In this document: positions 31,106 through 41,315 of the stretch, piece by piece | Position numbering within the stretch: the first letter of the stretch is position 1 | How the letters are laid out: each line of letters starts with the position of its first letter | Assembly (NCBI RefSeq): GCF_900103085.1 | Contig: NZ_FMWR01000003.1 | Span: forward strand, 62,001-126,000 | Source of the DNA: Gilliamella mensalis | Lineage (GTDB): Bacteria > Pseudomonadota > Gammaproteobacteria > Enterobacterales > Orbaceae | Direction of reading: 5' to 3' | Length of the DNA stretch: 64,000 bases | Notes under the pieces: model-generated | What the model was told of the DNA's origin: nothing | Seen by the model: the letters and a program-made list of their open reading frames with translations, nothing else | Database searches by the model: none | Program-made: the position numbers and the translations under genes

Positions 31106-32158
31106 TTAGTTAGTTTCAACTTTAAGACTATATCCTTGAGCACCAGCTTTGTAGGCTTCTGCGTACAGGCTATTATGCTTAACAGAACCATCAGCCGAAC
31201 CTAAGGTAATAAGACTATTAGTTGCTTCACCGCTTTCTACACCTGCAGTTAACTCAGCACCATCAGCCTCTACACCTTCATAAGCGCCAGCTAGATGCCA
31301 TACAAAAGAGTAATTAGTTGTGATTTCAGTTTCGTCATTATCAATTAGACCATTACTGTCAGCATCTTCCCATGCTACCGCCGCAAATTTCTCGCCATAT
31401 AATGGAGCTGGAGCGCCATTCGTAGCATAGTTTACTGACTTATCGATTACACCATTAGTATCAACTTTGAAGATACCAACTGCTTCAAGACCAGTCACAA
31501 TTGGACCGTGACCATTATCAGCATGAGTATCACCAGGACCATGAGGATCAGTACTTGGATCAGCAGCACCTGGATCAGCAGGACCTGAATTTGTTGGATC
31601 ATCAGGGTTACTTGGATTTACAACATTTGGACCTTCATTTCTAGCCCAAATATCGTTTACTTGTAACCATTTACCAGTATATGGAAGACCAAAGTCTGTT
31701 CTTTCTAAAAGTCTAAAACCGATGAACTTCGCACCGCTGAATTGAGAGTCAATTTTAAAAGAGATTTGACCTTTTTCACCATCATTTGTTGCTACTAAAT
31801 CGGTAAGAGTTCCAATATCAGTCCAAGAATCGCTTGCATTTTTCTTAGTAAAAACTTTTAATGTATCTTTGATTTTACCTGTATCTAGATCACCATCTTT
31901 ATCTTCAACATTAAATTTAATAACGATATAGTCACCTACTTTTGCTGCTCGGTTACCGATTAGGGTGTCACCATTCGCATCTGTACTTACGCGAACAGTT
32001 AGAGTATGATCTTTTGCGTCATTAGCAACTGCTTTTAACAATGGTGCATTACCACTGATAGCCGCACTAGTTCTTGCATCTAATGCAAATGCGCTACTTG
32101 CTGCATAACCAGCTAAAAATAAGCCTAACGCTACTTTTTTTACTGTTAAATTTTTCAT
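31106..32158 (-). CDS. SinI-like autotransporter-associated secreted protein
   Basis: A signal peptide (MKNLTVKKVALGLFLAGYAASSAFA) is followed by two beta-rich halves joined by a Pro/Asp/Gly linker at about residues 175-220 (NPSNPDDPTNSG, DPSTDPHGPGD). Acidic turn motifs (VEDKDGDLDTG, WEDADSNGLIDNDETE) look like Ca2+-binding loops. It lies 140 bp downstream of an inverse autotransporter on the same strand, the arrangement of the Salmonella sinH-sinI type pair, and I assign it to that companion family from context and overall look. Molecular function is unknown; it could be a periplasmic or surface partner of the adhesin. A good ribosome site (AGGAAG) precedes the ATG. Confidence 0.72.
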   Translation of the reverse strand: MKNLTVKKVALGLFLAGYAASSAFALDARTSAAISGNAPLLKAVANDAKDHTLTVRVSTDANGDTLIGNRAAKVGDYIVIKFNVEDKDGDLDTGKIKDTLKVFTKKNASDSWTDIGTLTDLVATNDGEKGQISFKIDSQFSGAKFIGFRLLERTDFGLPYTGKWLQVNDIWARNEGPNVVNPSNPDDPTNSGPADPGAADPSTDPHGPGDTHADNGHGPIVTGLEAVGIFKVDTNGVIDKSVNYATNGAPAPLYGEKFAAVAWEDADSNGLIDNDETEITTNYSFVWHLAGAYEGVEADGAELTAGVESGEATNSLITLGSADGSVKHNSLYAEAYKAGAQGYSLKVETN

Positions 32159-32298
32159 TTTTAACTTCCTATTTATCTATAAATTAACACATTATATTTA
32201 TGTAAATATAACACTTCTGTTGCTTCAGACTATCGAAAGTATTCGTTAGCCTAGAACTTGTACAATATTTTTTACTATCAATTATTTTTTACTCTCAA

Positions 32299-34977
32299 CT
32301 AGTGAACAACGACTTGTAGTTTAAATCCTTGATCCCCTGCACATGCTGGTGGCAATGCATTTATTGGATTTAGGTCTAAATTCGTTGGTGCACCAGCAAT
32401 ACCATCAATACTTGTACCTGATGATGCATAACTATTTGTTCTTGAACTTCTTATTGTATAGCGAGCGCCTACCCCCATTGCAACGTTAAACCATGGACCA
32501 TTAGCATTTGATAGTGCATCAGGCAATTCAGCGGTTGTCGCTTGACCAGGACATGCGCTTTCATTTGAGCCTACCAATGACCAGATAATGAAAGGATTTG
32601 CAATTTCGGTTCCATCAGTCGCATATGCCTTAACATAATATTCACTATCAACTTTCCATTCTTGCGGACCTGAAGTATCAAATACAAGTGAATTACCTAT
32701 TTGCGTAGCAACTAATGTACCATCACCCCGATAGACTTTTACCGTTCCAGCTTTACCACCAGAAAAATTGATTGTCGCTTTATTAAATGATGCACCAAAC
32801 TGATCCATCTCGATAGAAAAGTCAACACTACCGTCAATGTTTGAGGCAACATCCAAAATATAACTGTCACCAATTACTTCAAGACCTGCGGCAGTAGATG
32901 CTTTATCAGACACTTTTTGACCCATTTTTACTTTTTCAAAAGATTTAACAATCACACAAGGTTCTTGTGTTGGGCAAGCATTTACATTGCCTGATGTACC
33001 ATCAATCAATGCTATTTTTTTACCATTACTTGTTGCAGTCCAGCTTTTTAACACTGATTCAAACGTATTTGGTATACGATTCATTAGATCTTCATCACTA
33101 AAACCATCTACATCTTGCATTGAGGTAATAGAAGCATTTAATACCTTAGGTTTTACCAATGTAGCCAATACTGTCATTGAACTTACACCGTCGGCCGAAT
33201 TTGACGCCATCGCTGTTGTTTGCCCATCTTTATCAATTGCCCACACACCAACTTTACGCATAATAGGGTTAGGCAAAACTTCAAAAAGAACAGCATTAGA
33301 TGTCGCGGTTTTACCTCTAGCATCTTTTATCGTTAAAGATAAAGTATATTGACCATTGGTGTTTGCTGCACGACGATGACCATTTTTGTCAACATAACTA
33401 GGAGCAACAATTTGCCAGTTATTAGTATCCACTGGTGGATTAAGCCACGATGAAGAAGAACATATTCCTGTTGTCGCACATAAAAAACCACCGCCTGCAT
33501 CGATTTCTAGCATATCACCAGACCATGCTAAACTTGATAAGTTCTTAGCATTATGCACACTAATACTTAATGGGTAAGATAGCCCTTCGATTAACTGAGT
33601 TTGTTCAAGACCCAAATCGACAGACATTTTCTTTTCTTTATATTCAAGAACAATATAGTTATTACGGTCAACTAAATCATAACGGCTACCTTTTAAAGAA
33701 CGAGCAGACTGAACCATATCTGGATCCAATTGATCTTTTAATGGTGTACCTATACGATAGTTCATTGTTAATTCAGCTTTCGTTGCCTTTTTATTATCTT
33801 GACCTCGTTTATGATCAGCCTTAATAGTAAAAAGTGGAACTGGCGTATAATCAAGACCTACCGTAATTGCTCTTGGATCTTTTTGTAAATTATCTTTACC
33901 AAATAAAGCAACTTTATCACCATAGTATTGTTCATACATAAGTGATCCACCTAAATGCGGATATTGCGGTAAATAACCTTGGAATCGAATATCAAAACCT
34001 CTGGCTGCACGTTCTAAGTAATCATCGAAATCTTTGGATTCTTTCCAATCCGATAAAGGATGATAATAGTTAGCAGCAAATTTCATGTAATCAGTCCACG
34101 CTTCGGCACCAATACCTAAACGGTTATGATCGCGCTGGAAATCATGGTCAAGAAAGACGTTATAACCCAGTAACCAGTTTTTATCGGCTACATCCCAACG
34201 TTGACCGATACCTACGTTACCTATACGACGATTATGTTCATACTCTTGGAAAGATATTTGACTAAATATTAATGTATTTTCAGTATCATACCATGGGCTA
34301 AATAATTTCAGATTAACGTTATTAAATTGACCTTTATCACTCAAATCAAATTGTAATTGAGCAGTACCAAAACGACCTAAAAAGTCCTGAACAGCATTAC
34401 GAACCGGATCAACAACTTGGTTTTTAACACCATTACGCACATAACTTTCTGCGTAATCTTTACCTCTATTCTTTAAATGCCCAGATATACCACCATTTTC
34501 TGACGAGGTTATTTGTTTCCAATCCTGACTAGCTAAAGTTTGTAATGTTGAAGCAACTTGGGTTGAAAGCGCGTCTTTATCTTTTTTAACATCATAATTC
34601 TCATCTGAGCCCAATTGAGGTAAATTGGAATACCTATCTTTTTCATCATCTTTTAAACCAATGGCAGGCAATAATGGTGAATTTTCAGGTAGAACTATAC
34701 GCTCACCAACCTCAACAACATCTTTTTTATCAAAACGCCCTGCATTCATTGCGCGCAATTCTGAAATAGAAATGCTGCTTAAAAGTGCAATTTGATAAAG
34801 ACTACGTTGTTGATTGTTAATCATTTCCCGAGCTATCGAGCCGTCTTTCAATTTAATTATCTTATTGCTATCTACAGAATCTTGAGATACCGGAGGATTA
34901 GCAGCAAAAGCAGATTGCCATCCTAATGTGGCGATTACAAATGCGGAGATAATTTTTAAATTAAGATTCTTTTTCAC
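32299..34977 (-). CDS. SinH-like inverse autotransporter (intimin/invasin family)
   Basis: Type Ve outer-membrane adhesin. After the signal peptide (MKKNLNLKIISAFVIATLGWQSAFA) there is a LysM-like segment (YQIALLSSISISELRAMN, about 60-100) that binds peptidoglycan in this family. A 12-stranded inverse-autotransporter barrel follows (about 190-450: FLGRFGTAQLQF, WLLGYNVFLDHDF, RLGIGAEAW). The exported C-terminal part (about 460-892) has Ig-like beta repeats and CxxxxxC pairs (CATTGIC). The start is GTG at 34977 with AAGGA 8 nt upstream. The passenger is shorter than in large invasins. sinI-like follows. Likely surface attachment, perhaps in an animal gut; the host target cannot be inferred. 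Confidence 0.86.
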   Translation of the reverse strand: MKKNLNLKIISAFVIATLGWQSAFAANPPVSQDSVDSNKIIKLKDGSIAREMINNQQRSLYQIALLSSISISELRAMNAGRFDKKDVVEVGERIVLPENSPLLPAIGLKDDEKDRYSNLPQLGSDENYDVKKDKDALSTQVASTLQTLASQDWKQITSSENGGISGHLKNRGKDYAESYVRNGVKNQVVDPVRNAVQDFLGRFGTAQLQFDLSDKGQFNNVNLKLFSPWYDTENTLIFSQISFQEYEHNRRIGNVGIGQRWDVADKNWLLGYNVFLDHDFQRDHNRLGIGAEAWTDYMKFAANYYHPLSDWKESKDFDDYLERAARGFDIRFQGYLPQYPHLGGSLMYEQYYGDKVALFGKDNLQKDPRAITVGLDYTPVPLFTIKADHKRGQDNKKATKAELTMNYRIGTPLKDQLDPDMVQSARSLKGSRYDLVDRNNYIVLEYKEKKMSVDLGLEQTQLIEGLSYPLSISVHNAKNLSSLAWSGDMLEIDAGGGFLCATTGICSSSSWLNPPVDTNNWQIVAPSYVDKNGHRRAANTNGQYTLSLTIKDARGKTATSNAVLFEVLPNPIMRKVGVWAIDKDGQTTAMASNSADGVSSMTVLATLVKPKVLNASITSMQDVDGFSDEDLMNRIPNTFESVLKSWTATSNGKKIALIDGTSGNVNACPTQEPCVIVKSFEKVKMGQKVSDKASTAAGLEVIGDSYILDVASNIDGSVDFSIEMDQFGASFNKATINFSGGKAGTVKVYRGDGTLVATQIGNSLVFDTSGPQEWKVDSEYYVKAYATDGTEIANPFIIWSLVGSNESACPGQATTAELPDALSNANGPWFNVAMGVGARYTIRSSRTNSYASSGTSIDGIAGAPTNLDLNPINALPPACAGDQGFKLQVVVH

Positions 34978-35391
34978 CTTAATATTCCTTATATTTCACT
35001 GAGAAAGCATATAACATAAAACCTATAGCTAATATTAATTTAGTTCATTAAATATCAACATGATCACTAATTAACTTCTAGAGCAATATATATTTTTACA
35101 AATTTGCTTATTTTTATACTTTAATTTTTTTTACAAATTTTTTTTTGTTTTTTTAATTTTATTACAAAAAAGTCATTTATCAAAGTAATTTATTACTTTT
35201 TTTTAATTTTTTTTTAAAATTTGACATTTGTCATATTTTTCAATCGGTTATTTTACACTAAGTAATGTATATTTTATGACAAATTATATTTTTAGAATAT
35301 ATGGGATGAAATTGAATAATATGACGATTGATGATGATAGTTTAGAAGTGTTGCATATGACGAGCTAAATAAAAATTACTATCAATATAAT
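34978..35391. promoter_or_regulatory. AT-rich upstream region of the adhesin with clustered homopolymers
   Basis: No convincing gene in this interval. It is extremely AT-rich and contains T runs of 8 (35125-35132), 9 (35138-35146), 7 (35148-35154), 8 (35197-35204) and 9 (35207-35215), about 150-240 bp upstream of the sinH-like start. Such DNA is expected to be curved and bound by H-NS-type silencers, and the runs could vary in length. I cannot assign a definite promoter. A 20-codon frame at 35306-35368 (+) is too short to support. Confidence 0.5.
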
Positions 35392-35425
35392 AAAAAGACC
35401 TAAATTTTGAATTTTAGGTCTATAA
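35392..35425 (-). terminator. Rho-independent terminator after purF
   Basis: AGACCTAAA and TTTAGGTCT form a 9-bp stem with an 8-nt loop. On the minus strand the hairpin runs into TTTTTATTATATT, 46 bp past the purF stop. Confidence 0.75.
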
Positions 35426-35466
35426 ATCTATATATTATTTTTATCTTTTACAATAATTATTGATGT

Positions 35467-36984
35467 TTACTGACCTTCATTATAAATCTCCAGATTTTCT
35501 GACTCTTTAGAAACAGGATATTTCTTACTTTCAGTTCTTTTTTGTTCTAATAATGACAAATAATTATCATCAACACCTTCAGTCACATATTTTCCATCAA
35601 AAACCGAACACTCTAAATGATGAATGTGCGGATTTTGCTCTGTAATTGAATTAATTAAATCAGATAAATCTTGAAAAATAAGCTTATCAGCGCCAATATC
35701 TTTCGCTATTTCATCAACTGTTTTATTGTAGGCAATAAGTTCGCTGGCAACCGCCATATCAATACCATAAACATTAGGATGCCTAATTTCTGGTGCAGCA
35801 GAAGCCAAGTAAACTTTTTTAGCACCAACTGAACGAACCATATCCAGAATTTCTTTTGAAGTGGTGCCTCGTACAATGGAGTCATCCACTAATAATACAT
35901 TTTTCCCATCAAATTCAATACGGTTAGCATTAAGTTTTCTTCTTACTGATAATTTACGAGCTCTTTGGCCTGGCATGATAAAGGTGCGACCAACATAGCG
36001 ATTTTTAACGAATCCCTGCCGGTAAGGTTTATTTAAAATACGTGCTATTTCAAGCGCAGCATCACATGATGTTTCGGGGATAGGAATGACGACATCAATC
36101 TCTGCACCCTTCCACTCTCTTGCTATTTTCTGCCCTAGCTTTTGCCCCATTAAAATACGTGATTGATAAACCGATACACCATTCATTAATGAATCTGGTC
36201 TTGCAAAATAAACATATTCAAAAATACATGGATAATATTGAGGATTATTTGAACATTGCTGAGAATATAACTGTCCATCTTGAGTAATATAGATCGCTTC
36301 GCCAGGCTGAACATCGCGTATCAATTCAAAATCGAGAATATCTAAAGCTACGCTTTCAGATGCAACCATGTACTCAATTTTTTGATTCTCAAGTACCCGT
36401 TTACCAATGACTAAAGGGCGAATCCCATAAGGATCACGAAAGGCGACAAGACCGTGTCCAATAATCATAGCAACACAAGCATATGCGCCTTTAATTATGT
36501 TATGAACATTATGTATTGCTGTAAAAATATTATCGGCGGTTAATGGATAAGTTGGAAACTTATCAAGTTCATTGGCAAAAATGTTGAGTAACACTTCTGA
36601 ATCAGAATTTGTATTAATATGACGTCTTGCAAGTTCAAATACTTTATTTCGTAACTTATCGGTATTGGTTAAATTACCATTGTGGGCAAGAGCAATACCA
36701 TAAGGAGAATTGACATAAAATGGTTGCGCTTCAGACGGACTGGAACTACCTGCGGTAGGATAACGAACATGTCCTATACCTAAATTACCTTGTAAACGTT
36801 GCATGTGATGTTCTTGAAACACATCTTTGACCAAGCCGTTGGCTTTGCGTAAACGAAAACGATTTTGATGATCAATTGTTACAATACCTGCAGCATCTTG
36901 CCCTCGATGTTGCAAAACAGTCAATGCATCATAAATAGATTGATTAACAGTACTACATCCTACAATACCAACGACACCACACAT
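35467..36984 (-). CDS. purF: Amidophosphoribosyltransferase PurF
   Basis: Catalyses the first committed step of purine synthesis (PRPP plus glutamine to phosphoribosylamine). The N-terminal nucleophile Cys follows the initiator (MCGVVGIVG); the class II glutaminase domain covers about 1-230. The phosphoribosyltransferase PRPP loop is [18 protein letters not shown]. 505 aa, as in E. coli. It is the last gene of accD-folC-dedD-cvpA-purF; cvpA is 18 bp upstream, as in enterobacteria. I did not find a clear PurR operator. Confidence 0.97.
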   Translation of the reverse strand: MCGVVGIVGCSTVNQSIYDALTVLQHRGQDAAGIVTIDHQNRFRLRKANGLVKDVFQEHHMQRLQGNLGIGHVRYPTAGSSSPSEAQPFYVNSPYGIALAHNGNLTNTDKLRNKVFELARRHINTNSDSEVLLNIFANELDKFPTYPLTADNIFTAIHNVHNIIKGAYACVAMIIGHGLVAFRDPYGIRPLVIGKRVLENQKIEYMVASESVALDILDFELIRDVQPGEAIYITQDGQLYSQQCSNNPQYYPCIFEYVYFARPDSLMNGVSVYQSRILMGQKLGQKIAREWKGAEIDVVIPIPETSCDAALEIARILNKPYRQGFVKNRYVGRTFIMPGQRARKLSVRRKLNANRIEFDGKNVLLVDDSIVRGTTSKEILDMVRSVGAKKVYLASAAPEIRHPNVYGIDMAVASELIAYNKTVDEIAKDIGADKLIFQDLSDLINSITEQNPHIHHLECSVFDGKYVTEGVDDNYLSLLEQKRTESKKYPVSKESENLEIYNEGQ

Positions 36985-37002
36985 ACTATGGTTACCTCAA
37001 AT

Positions 37003-37494
37003 TTACTGTACTAAAAACGAAGAAGACTGTTGTATAAAATCAAAAAACCAGCGAATGATAAAGTTGAAATGCGGAATTAGTTGTGATTGAGTCCAATATA
37101 GTGATTGTGATGACCGTGTAAAAGTATCAACAAAAAAGAGCACAGCAGCAACAACTAAAATCCCCCGTAACACACCAAAACAGATACCTAATATACGATC
37201 AGTAGCTGATAAGCCTGTTTTTTGGACTAATTGACCAATAATATAGGACACTATCGCACAGACCAATAAGGTAGCAAAAAAGAGCATAACAATTGCGACT
37301 GCAATACGTATAATATCGCTATCAAAATAAGTTAAATAACCGGTAATATAAATATAAAATCGGCTGGAAATAAAAAACGCCAAAATCCAGCTAATGAGTG
37401 ATAATGCTTCACGTACAAAACCCCGTACAATGCTAATTATTGCAGAAAAAGCAATCACACCTATAATCGTAAAATCAACCCAATTCATCATCAT
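37003..37494 (-). CDS. cvpA: CvpA family inner-membrane protein
   Basis: Four hydrophobic segments and strong similarity to E. coli CvpA: GFVREALSLISWILAFF, IIGQLVQKTGLSATDRILG, GVLRGILVVAAVLFF, SQLIPHFNFIIRWFFDF. It is needed for colicin V production from plasmids and linked to envelope and bile resistance; the biochemical activity is not established. Three ATGs in a row (37494, 37491, 37488) are possible starts; alignment with E. coli favours 37488. It lies directly upstream of purF. Confidence 0.93.
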   Translation of the reverse strand: MMMNWVDFTIIGVIAFSAIISIVRGFVREALSLISWILAFFISSRFYIYITGYLTYFDSDIIRIAVAIVMLFFATLLVCAIVSYIIGQLVQKTGLSATDRILGICFGVLRGILVVAAVLFFVDTFTRSSQSLYWTQSQLIPHFNFIIRWFFDFIQQSSSFLVQ

Positions 37495-37549
37495 AATTCA
37501 CAATTTTATATTCATTACTGTTTACAAAATAAAACCAATACAATAGCAA

Positions 37550-38134
37550 TTAATTAGCAACAACAATACCTTTTAATTTTGTTAGGTTATTTAAATTAAT
37601 AATGACTTGTTCTGCTTGCTCTTTTTTGGCATAAGGACCAACCTGTAACTTAATTAACTCATTAGGCTCAGGCTTTTGCGGTATGGTTCTAACGCTATAA
37701 TTATTTAACCTTAATAATGCAACCAACTCTTCTATTTTTTGTCTATTTTTTAATGCTATAAGCTGAATCATATAGGGTTTGAATTCTTGTTGTGAAGTTG
37801 TATGTTTAGCTGTAATTATTGATTCATCGGCATCATCATCAATATCTGGTGAAACAGATAAACTTGGATTTTGATCTAAATCAGGGATGTAAGGCATTTC
37901 TGATATATTGCCGGTTAAATTTTCATCAATATCATTAGGTGACGCTATGTCCTGATTTTGTTGAGTAACTACTTCTGGTTGCAAAATAGGTGTTGTTGAA
38001 GTTCGTAAATTAGATTTATCCGTTAAAATCCATGGTGCAAATGCAGCAATAATAAGTAGCAATGTAGCAAGACCTACCAGACGGTTTCTTACTCTATTTT
38101 GATTTTTGATATTAGTTTGTTGATTATTCGCCAT
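37550..38134 (-). CDS. dedD: Cell-division SPOR-domain protein DedD
   Basis: A single-pass inner-membrane protein (anchor RLVGLATLLLIIAAFAPWIL, about 18-37) with an acidic, Pro-rich periplasmic linker. The C-terminal SPOR domain (about 118-194: FKPYMIQLIALKNRQKIEEL, VGPYAKKEQAEQV) binds denuded septal peptidoglycan in this family. Its position between folC (12 bp) and cvpA matches dedD of E. coli. Confidence 0.88.
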   Translation of the reverse strand: MANNQQTNIKNQNRVRNRLVGLATLLLIIAAFAPWILTDKSNLRTSTTPILQPEVVTQQNQDIASPNDIDENLTGNISEMPYIPDLDQNPSLSVSPDIDDDADESIITAKHTTSQQEFKPYMIQLIALKNRQKIEELVALLRLNNYSVRTIPQKPEPNELIKLQVGPYAKKEQAEQVIINLNNLTKLKGIVVAN

Positions 38135-38146
38135 GATTAATTTCGC

Positions 38147-39424
38147 TTAACGCTCAGTTTCAGCTAAAACATCAGATACGGTATGAAATGAACCACATAC
38201 CACAATAATATCACCTTCTTTTGAATCTTGCATTGCCTTTTGATAAGCCTTAGAAACCGTATCAAATGTTGATACATTAAGCTCCCCTTTATCAAGTAAG
38301 TCTTGTTTTAACACTTCTGCACTACAACCTCGCTCACCATAAAGTGATGCACAATACCATTTGTCGCCTTTTAAGACAGATAAAGTACTTTTAATATCTT
38401 TATCTTTAAGCATTCCAACAACAAATCTAACTTTACCTATGTTCAAATATTCTGCTTTTAGTTTTTCTAATTGTTGTGTTAAATAAGCTGCTGCATGTGG
38501 ATTATGAGCTACATCAAGGATCACAAGCGGCGATTGTTGAATAATTTGAAAACGCCCTATCAGGTTGGCATTTTCCAATCCTTGAGTTATTTGGTCTTGT
38601 GTTATTTTAAGTGATGAAAAACTTAACGCAGCAATTGCAGTTGCGGCATTCGCTAAGGGGACATTGGTAATAGGTAAGCTGTTATATTGTGTTGTTGGCG
38701 ATTTAAACGACCATGAATCTTTGTTAACTTGTTGATAATGCCAATCACAATTTACCGCATAAATAGGACAGTTGACTGAGTTAGCCACATTTAAAATTGA
38801 TTTGGGCATGTCTGGCTCACCAACAATGGCAATACTTTTAGATTTAAAAATACCTGCTTTTTCACGTCCGATGCTTTCACGGGTATCACCTAAATAATCA
38901 ACATGATCGATACCAATAGTTGTCACGATAGCAATGTCGGCATCAACAATATTAGTTGCATCAAGCCGCCCGCCAAGGCCAACTTCTAATATCACAACCT
39001 CTAATTTTGCTTGTTTAAATTGGTAGAGTGCAGCAAGTGTTGCGTATTCAAAATAAGTAAGCGATATATCGCCTCTAATTTTTTCTATTTCTACAAAGGC
39101 TTTTACTGTTTCTTGTTCCGTCGATTCTTGATTATTAATCCGTACCCGTTCAGTAAAACGTAATAAATGAGGAGAACTATAAACACCAACTTTTAAGTTC
39201 GCTGCAAGCAATATCATTTCAAGTGTGCGACAAGTTGTGCCTTTGCCATTGGTACCTGCAACGGTAAAAACATAAGGTGCTGGTTGTAATAAATCAAGGC
39301 GCTGAGCTACAGTCCTTACTCGTTCTAAACCTAGGTCGATAGTGGTAGGATGTAATTGCTCTAAATAACAAAGCCATGTCTTTAAATCTGACATGGCATT
39401 GGGTTGTTGATTTTGCATACTCAA
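38147..39424 (-). CDS. folC: Dihydrofolate/folylpolyglutamate synthase FolC
   Basis: Joins glutamate to dihydropteroate and extends folate polyglutamate chains. Mur-ligase fold: P-loop VAGTNGKGTTCRTLE, GVYSSPHLLRFTERVRI, ITLTYFEYATLAAL-like block at about 125, VILEVGLGGRLDATNIVD, IGREKAGIFK, and C-terminal DVAHNPHAAAYL. 425 aa. Its start codon follows the accD stop with no gap, so the two are translationally coupled. Confidence 0.95.
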   Translation of the reverse strand: MSMQNQQPNAMSDLKTWLCYLEQLHPTTIDLGLERVRTVAQRLDLLQPAPYVFTVAGTNGKGTTCRTLEMILLAANLKVGVYSSPHLLRFTERVRINNQESTEQETVKAFVEIEKIRGDISLTYFEYATLAALYQFKQAKLEVVILEVGLGGRLDATNIVDADIAIVTTIGIDHVDYLGDTRESIGREKAGIFKSKSIAIVGEPDMPKSILNVANSVNCPIYAVNCDWHYQQVNKDSWSFKSPTTQYNSLPITNVPLANAATAIAALSFSSLKITQDQITQGLENANLIGRFQIIQQSPLVILDVAHNPHAAAYLTQQLEKLKAEYLNIGKVRFVVGMLKDKDIKSTLSVLKGDKWYCASLYGERGCSAEVLKQDLLDKGELNVSTFDTVSKAYQKAMQDSKEGDIIVVCGSFHTVSDVLAETER

Positions 39425-40315
39425 TTAAGCGGTCTCATTGAGAGTAACATCATTAAACGGATCGGGTAGTTTCATTAATTTTGTTATTAAACTGGCAATT
39501 TTAGAACGCATATCTTTGCGATGAATGATCATATCAATTGCGCCTTTCTCAAGTAAAAACTCACTACGTTGAAACCCTTCGGGTAATGTTTCACGAACAG
39601 TTTGCTGAATTACTCGTGGTCCAGCAAAACCAATTAATGCTTTAGGTTCAGCAATATTAATATCGCCTAGCATTGCTAAACTTGCTGATACGCCACCCAT
39701 GGTAGGATCGGTCATTACTGAAATATAGGGTAAACCTTCATCTTGCATTTTAGCAAGAATAGCGCTGGTTTTTGCCATTTGCATTAATGAAAATAGCGCT
39801 TCTTGCATTCGCGCGCCACCACTTGTTGAAAAACAAATTAAAGGACATCCATCGGCAATAGCCTGTTCTGCTGCACGTGTAAATAATGCACCAACAACAG
39901 AAGACATCGATCCCCCTATGAACGCAAACTCAAAACAAGCTACAACCACAGGAATGCCAAGTAATGTACCTTTCATTACAACCATTGCTTCTTTTTCGTG
40001 AGTCATTTTTTGCGCGGCAACTAAACGATCTTTATATTTTTTAGTATCTTTAAATTTTAAGATATCTTTAGGCATCAAATCTGAACCTATTTCGATATCC
40101 GACCCTTCGTCTAAAAAGCGGTATAAACGCACACGTGCAGGGATATGCATGTGATGATCACATTTAGGACAAACCTCTAAATTAAGCTCTAGTTCAGCTT
40201 GGTACAGGACTTGATCACAGTTGCTACATTTTGTCCACACACCACCTGGAATATTCGCCTTTTTGTGATCTGACGATATATTATTTTTACTAAGAATTTT
40301 TTCAATCCAGCTCAT
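39425..40315 (-). CDS. accD: Acetyl-CoA carboxylase carboxyltransferase subunit beta
   Basis: Beta subunit of the carboxyltransferase that makes malonyl-CoA for fatty-acid synthesis. The N-terminal four-cysteine zinc ribbon ([12 protein letters not shown] and CPKCDHHM) is complete. The crotonase-like core has [49 protein letters not shown] and [14 protein letters not shown]. 296 aa. It is the first gene of accD-folC-dedD-cvpA-purF. Confidence 0.96.
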   Translation of the reverse strand: MSWIEKILSKNNISSDHKKANIPGGVWTKCSNCDQVLYQAELELNLEVCPKCDHHMHIPARVRLYRFLDEGSDIEIGSDLMPKDILKFKDTKKYKDRLVAAQKMTHEKEAMVVMKGTLLGIPVVVACFEFAFIGGSMSSVVGALFTRAAEQAIADGCPLICFSTSGGARMQEALFSLMQMAKTSAILAKMQDEGLPYISVMTDPTMGGVSASLAMLGDINIAEPKALIGFAGPRVIQQTVRETLPEGFQRSEFLLEKGAIDMIIHRKDMRSKIASLITKLMKLPDPFNDVTLNETA

Positions 40316-40607
40316 TATGATTCTCTCATTCTGGCACTCTTTACAAACTTGGCGCTATTGTACAATACTTTGTACTAATTCTTAATAGCTGTTTTTATTT
40401 TTATCTGATTTTGTGACTAAATATCTAGAAAAACATGAAGTTTAAATAAAATAAAATTTAAAAATCAAATTTAAACAATGAATTAAATAAAATATTAATG
40501 CCAACAATATCATTTATGTTTAATATATAATTAATATGACCTTAAAAAATTATTGGTATATAATTGATGAAAATTTATTTTCCATTTTTTGAAATAAGGG
40601 GTTATAG

Positions 40608-40928
40608 ATGGACAAGGAAAAATCAACCGCACCATCGTTTCAAGATGTACTAGAATACATTCGTTTATCACGTCGTTTAAATAAATTAAAACGTGAAATT
40701 TCAGATAACGAGAAAAAAATTCGTGACAACCAAAAACGCGTACTCTTACTTGAAAACTTAAGCGAATATATTAAACCAGATATGACTTACGAAGAGCTTC
40801 AAGCGATTATTGCTAATATGAAAAGTGATTACGATGATCGTGTTGATGATTATATTATCAAAAATGCTGAGATTTCGAAAGAACGTCGAGAAATTAGCAA
40901 AAAAATGCGCAGTTATCGCTCTAACTAA
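40608..40928 (+). CDS. tmaR: TmaR family PTS-system regulator (YeeX, DUF496)
   Basis: A small coiled-coil protein that in E. coli forms polar clusters and sequesters enzyme I of the PTS. It is nearly collinear with E. coli Tma[60 protein letters not shown]. The tyrosine whose phosphorylation matters in E. coli (Y72) corresponds to Y75 in KSDYDD. 106 aa. It has a good ribosome site (AAGGGG) and its own terminator. It stands alone between divergent accD and convergent yciH. Confidence 0.92.
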   Translation: MDKEKSTAPSFQDVLEYIRLSRRLNKLKREISDNEKKIRDNQKRVLLLENLSEYIKPDMTYEELQAIIANMKSDYDDRVDDYIIKNAEISKERREISKKMRSYRSN

Positions 40929-40942
40929 AATCTATTCTTTTT

Positions 40943-40977
40943 AAATAGCGTCCATTTTTATTGTGGACGCTATTTTC
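40943..40977. terminator. Bidirectional terminator between tmaR and yciH
   Basis: AAATAGCGTCCA and TGGACGCTATTT form a 12-bp stem with a 9-nt loop, flanked by T runs on both strands, between two convergent genes. Confidence 0.83.
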
Positions 40978-40987
40978 ATAGACTAAA

Positions 40988-41308
40988 TCAGCCTCCTGCT
41001 AGTTTTACTTTAAAGCCTTTGTCTTCTAACAATGACTTTAATAAATCGCGTTTATCACCTTGAATTTCAATGCAGCCATCTTTGACTGCCCCTCCACAAC
41101 CACAACGCTTTTTTAATTCTGCTGCTAACTGTTGTAATTGAATATCATCGATATCAAATCCGGTAATAACACAAACACCTTTACCTTTTCGACCTGACGT
41201 TTGTCGTTGAATTCGAATAATACCATCCCCCTTCGGGCGTGAGATGACTGTTTCAGTAGGTTTAATTCGACCTTTATCAGTTGAATACACAAGTGGATTA
41301 CTAGACAT
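40988..41308 (-). CDS. yciH: SUI1/eIF1-like translation factor YciH
   Basis: A bacterial homologue of eukaryotic eIF1 that can influence initiation fidelity. The central block RPKGDGIIRIQRQTSGRKGK, CGCGGAVKDGCIEIQGDKRD and the C-terminus VKLAGG match E. coli YciH. I chose the ATG at 41308 (MSSNPLVYSTD), which aligns with E. coli and lies just after the pyrF stop; an in-frame ATG at 41335 would overlap pyrF. 106 aa. Confidence 0.92.
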   Translation of the reverse strand: MSSNPLVYSTDKGRIKPTETVISRPKGDGIIRIQRQTSGRKGKGVCVITGFDIDDIQLQQLAAELKKRCGCGGAVKDGCIEIQGDKRDLLKSLLEDKGFKVKLAGG

Positions 41309-41315
41309 AATGTAA

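Noticed and set aside
35306-35368. A 20-codon plus-strand frame upstream of the adhesin
   Set aside because: Too short, no clear ribosome site or promoter, in very AT-rich DNA where such frames are frequent.
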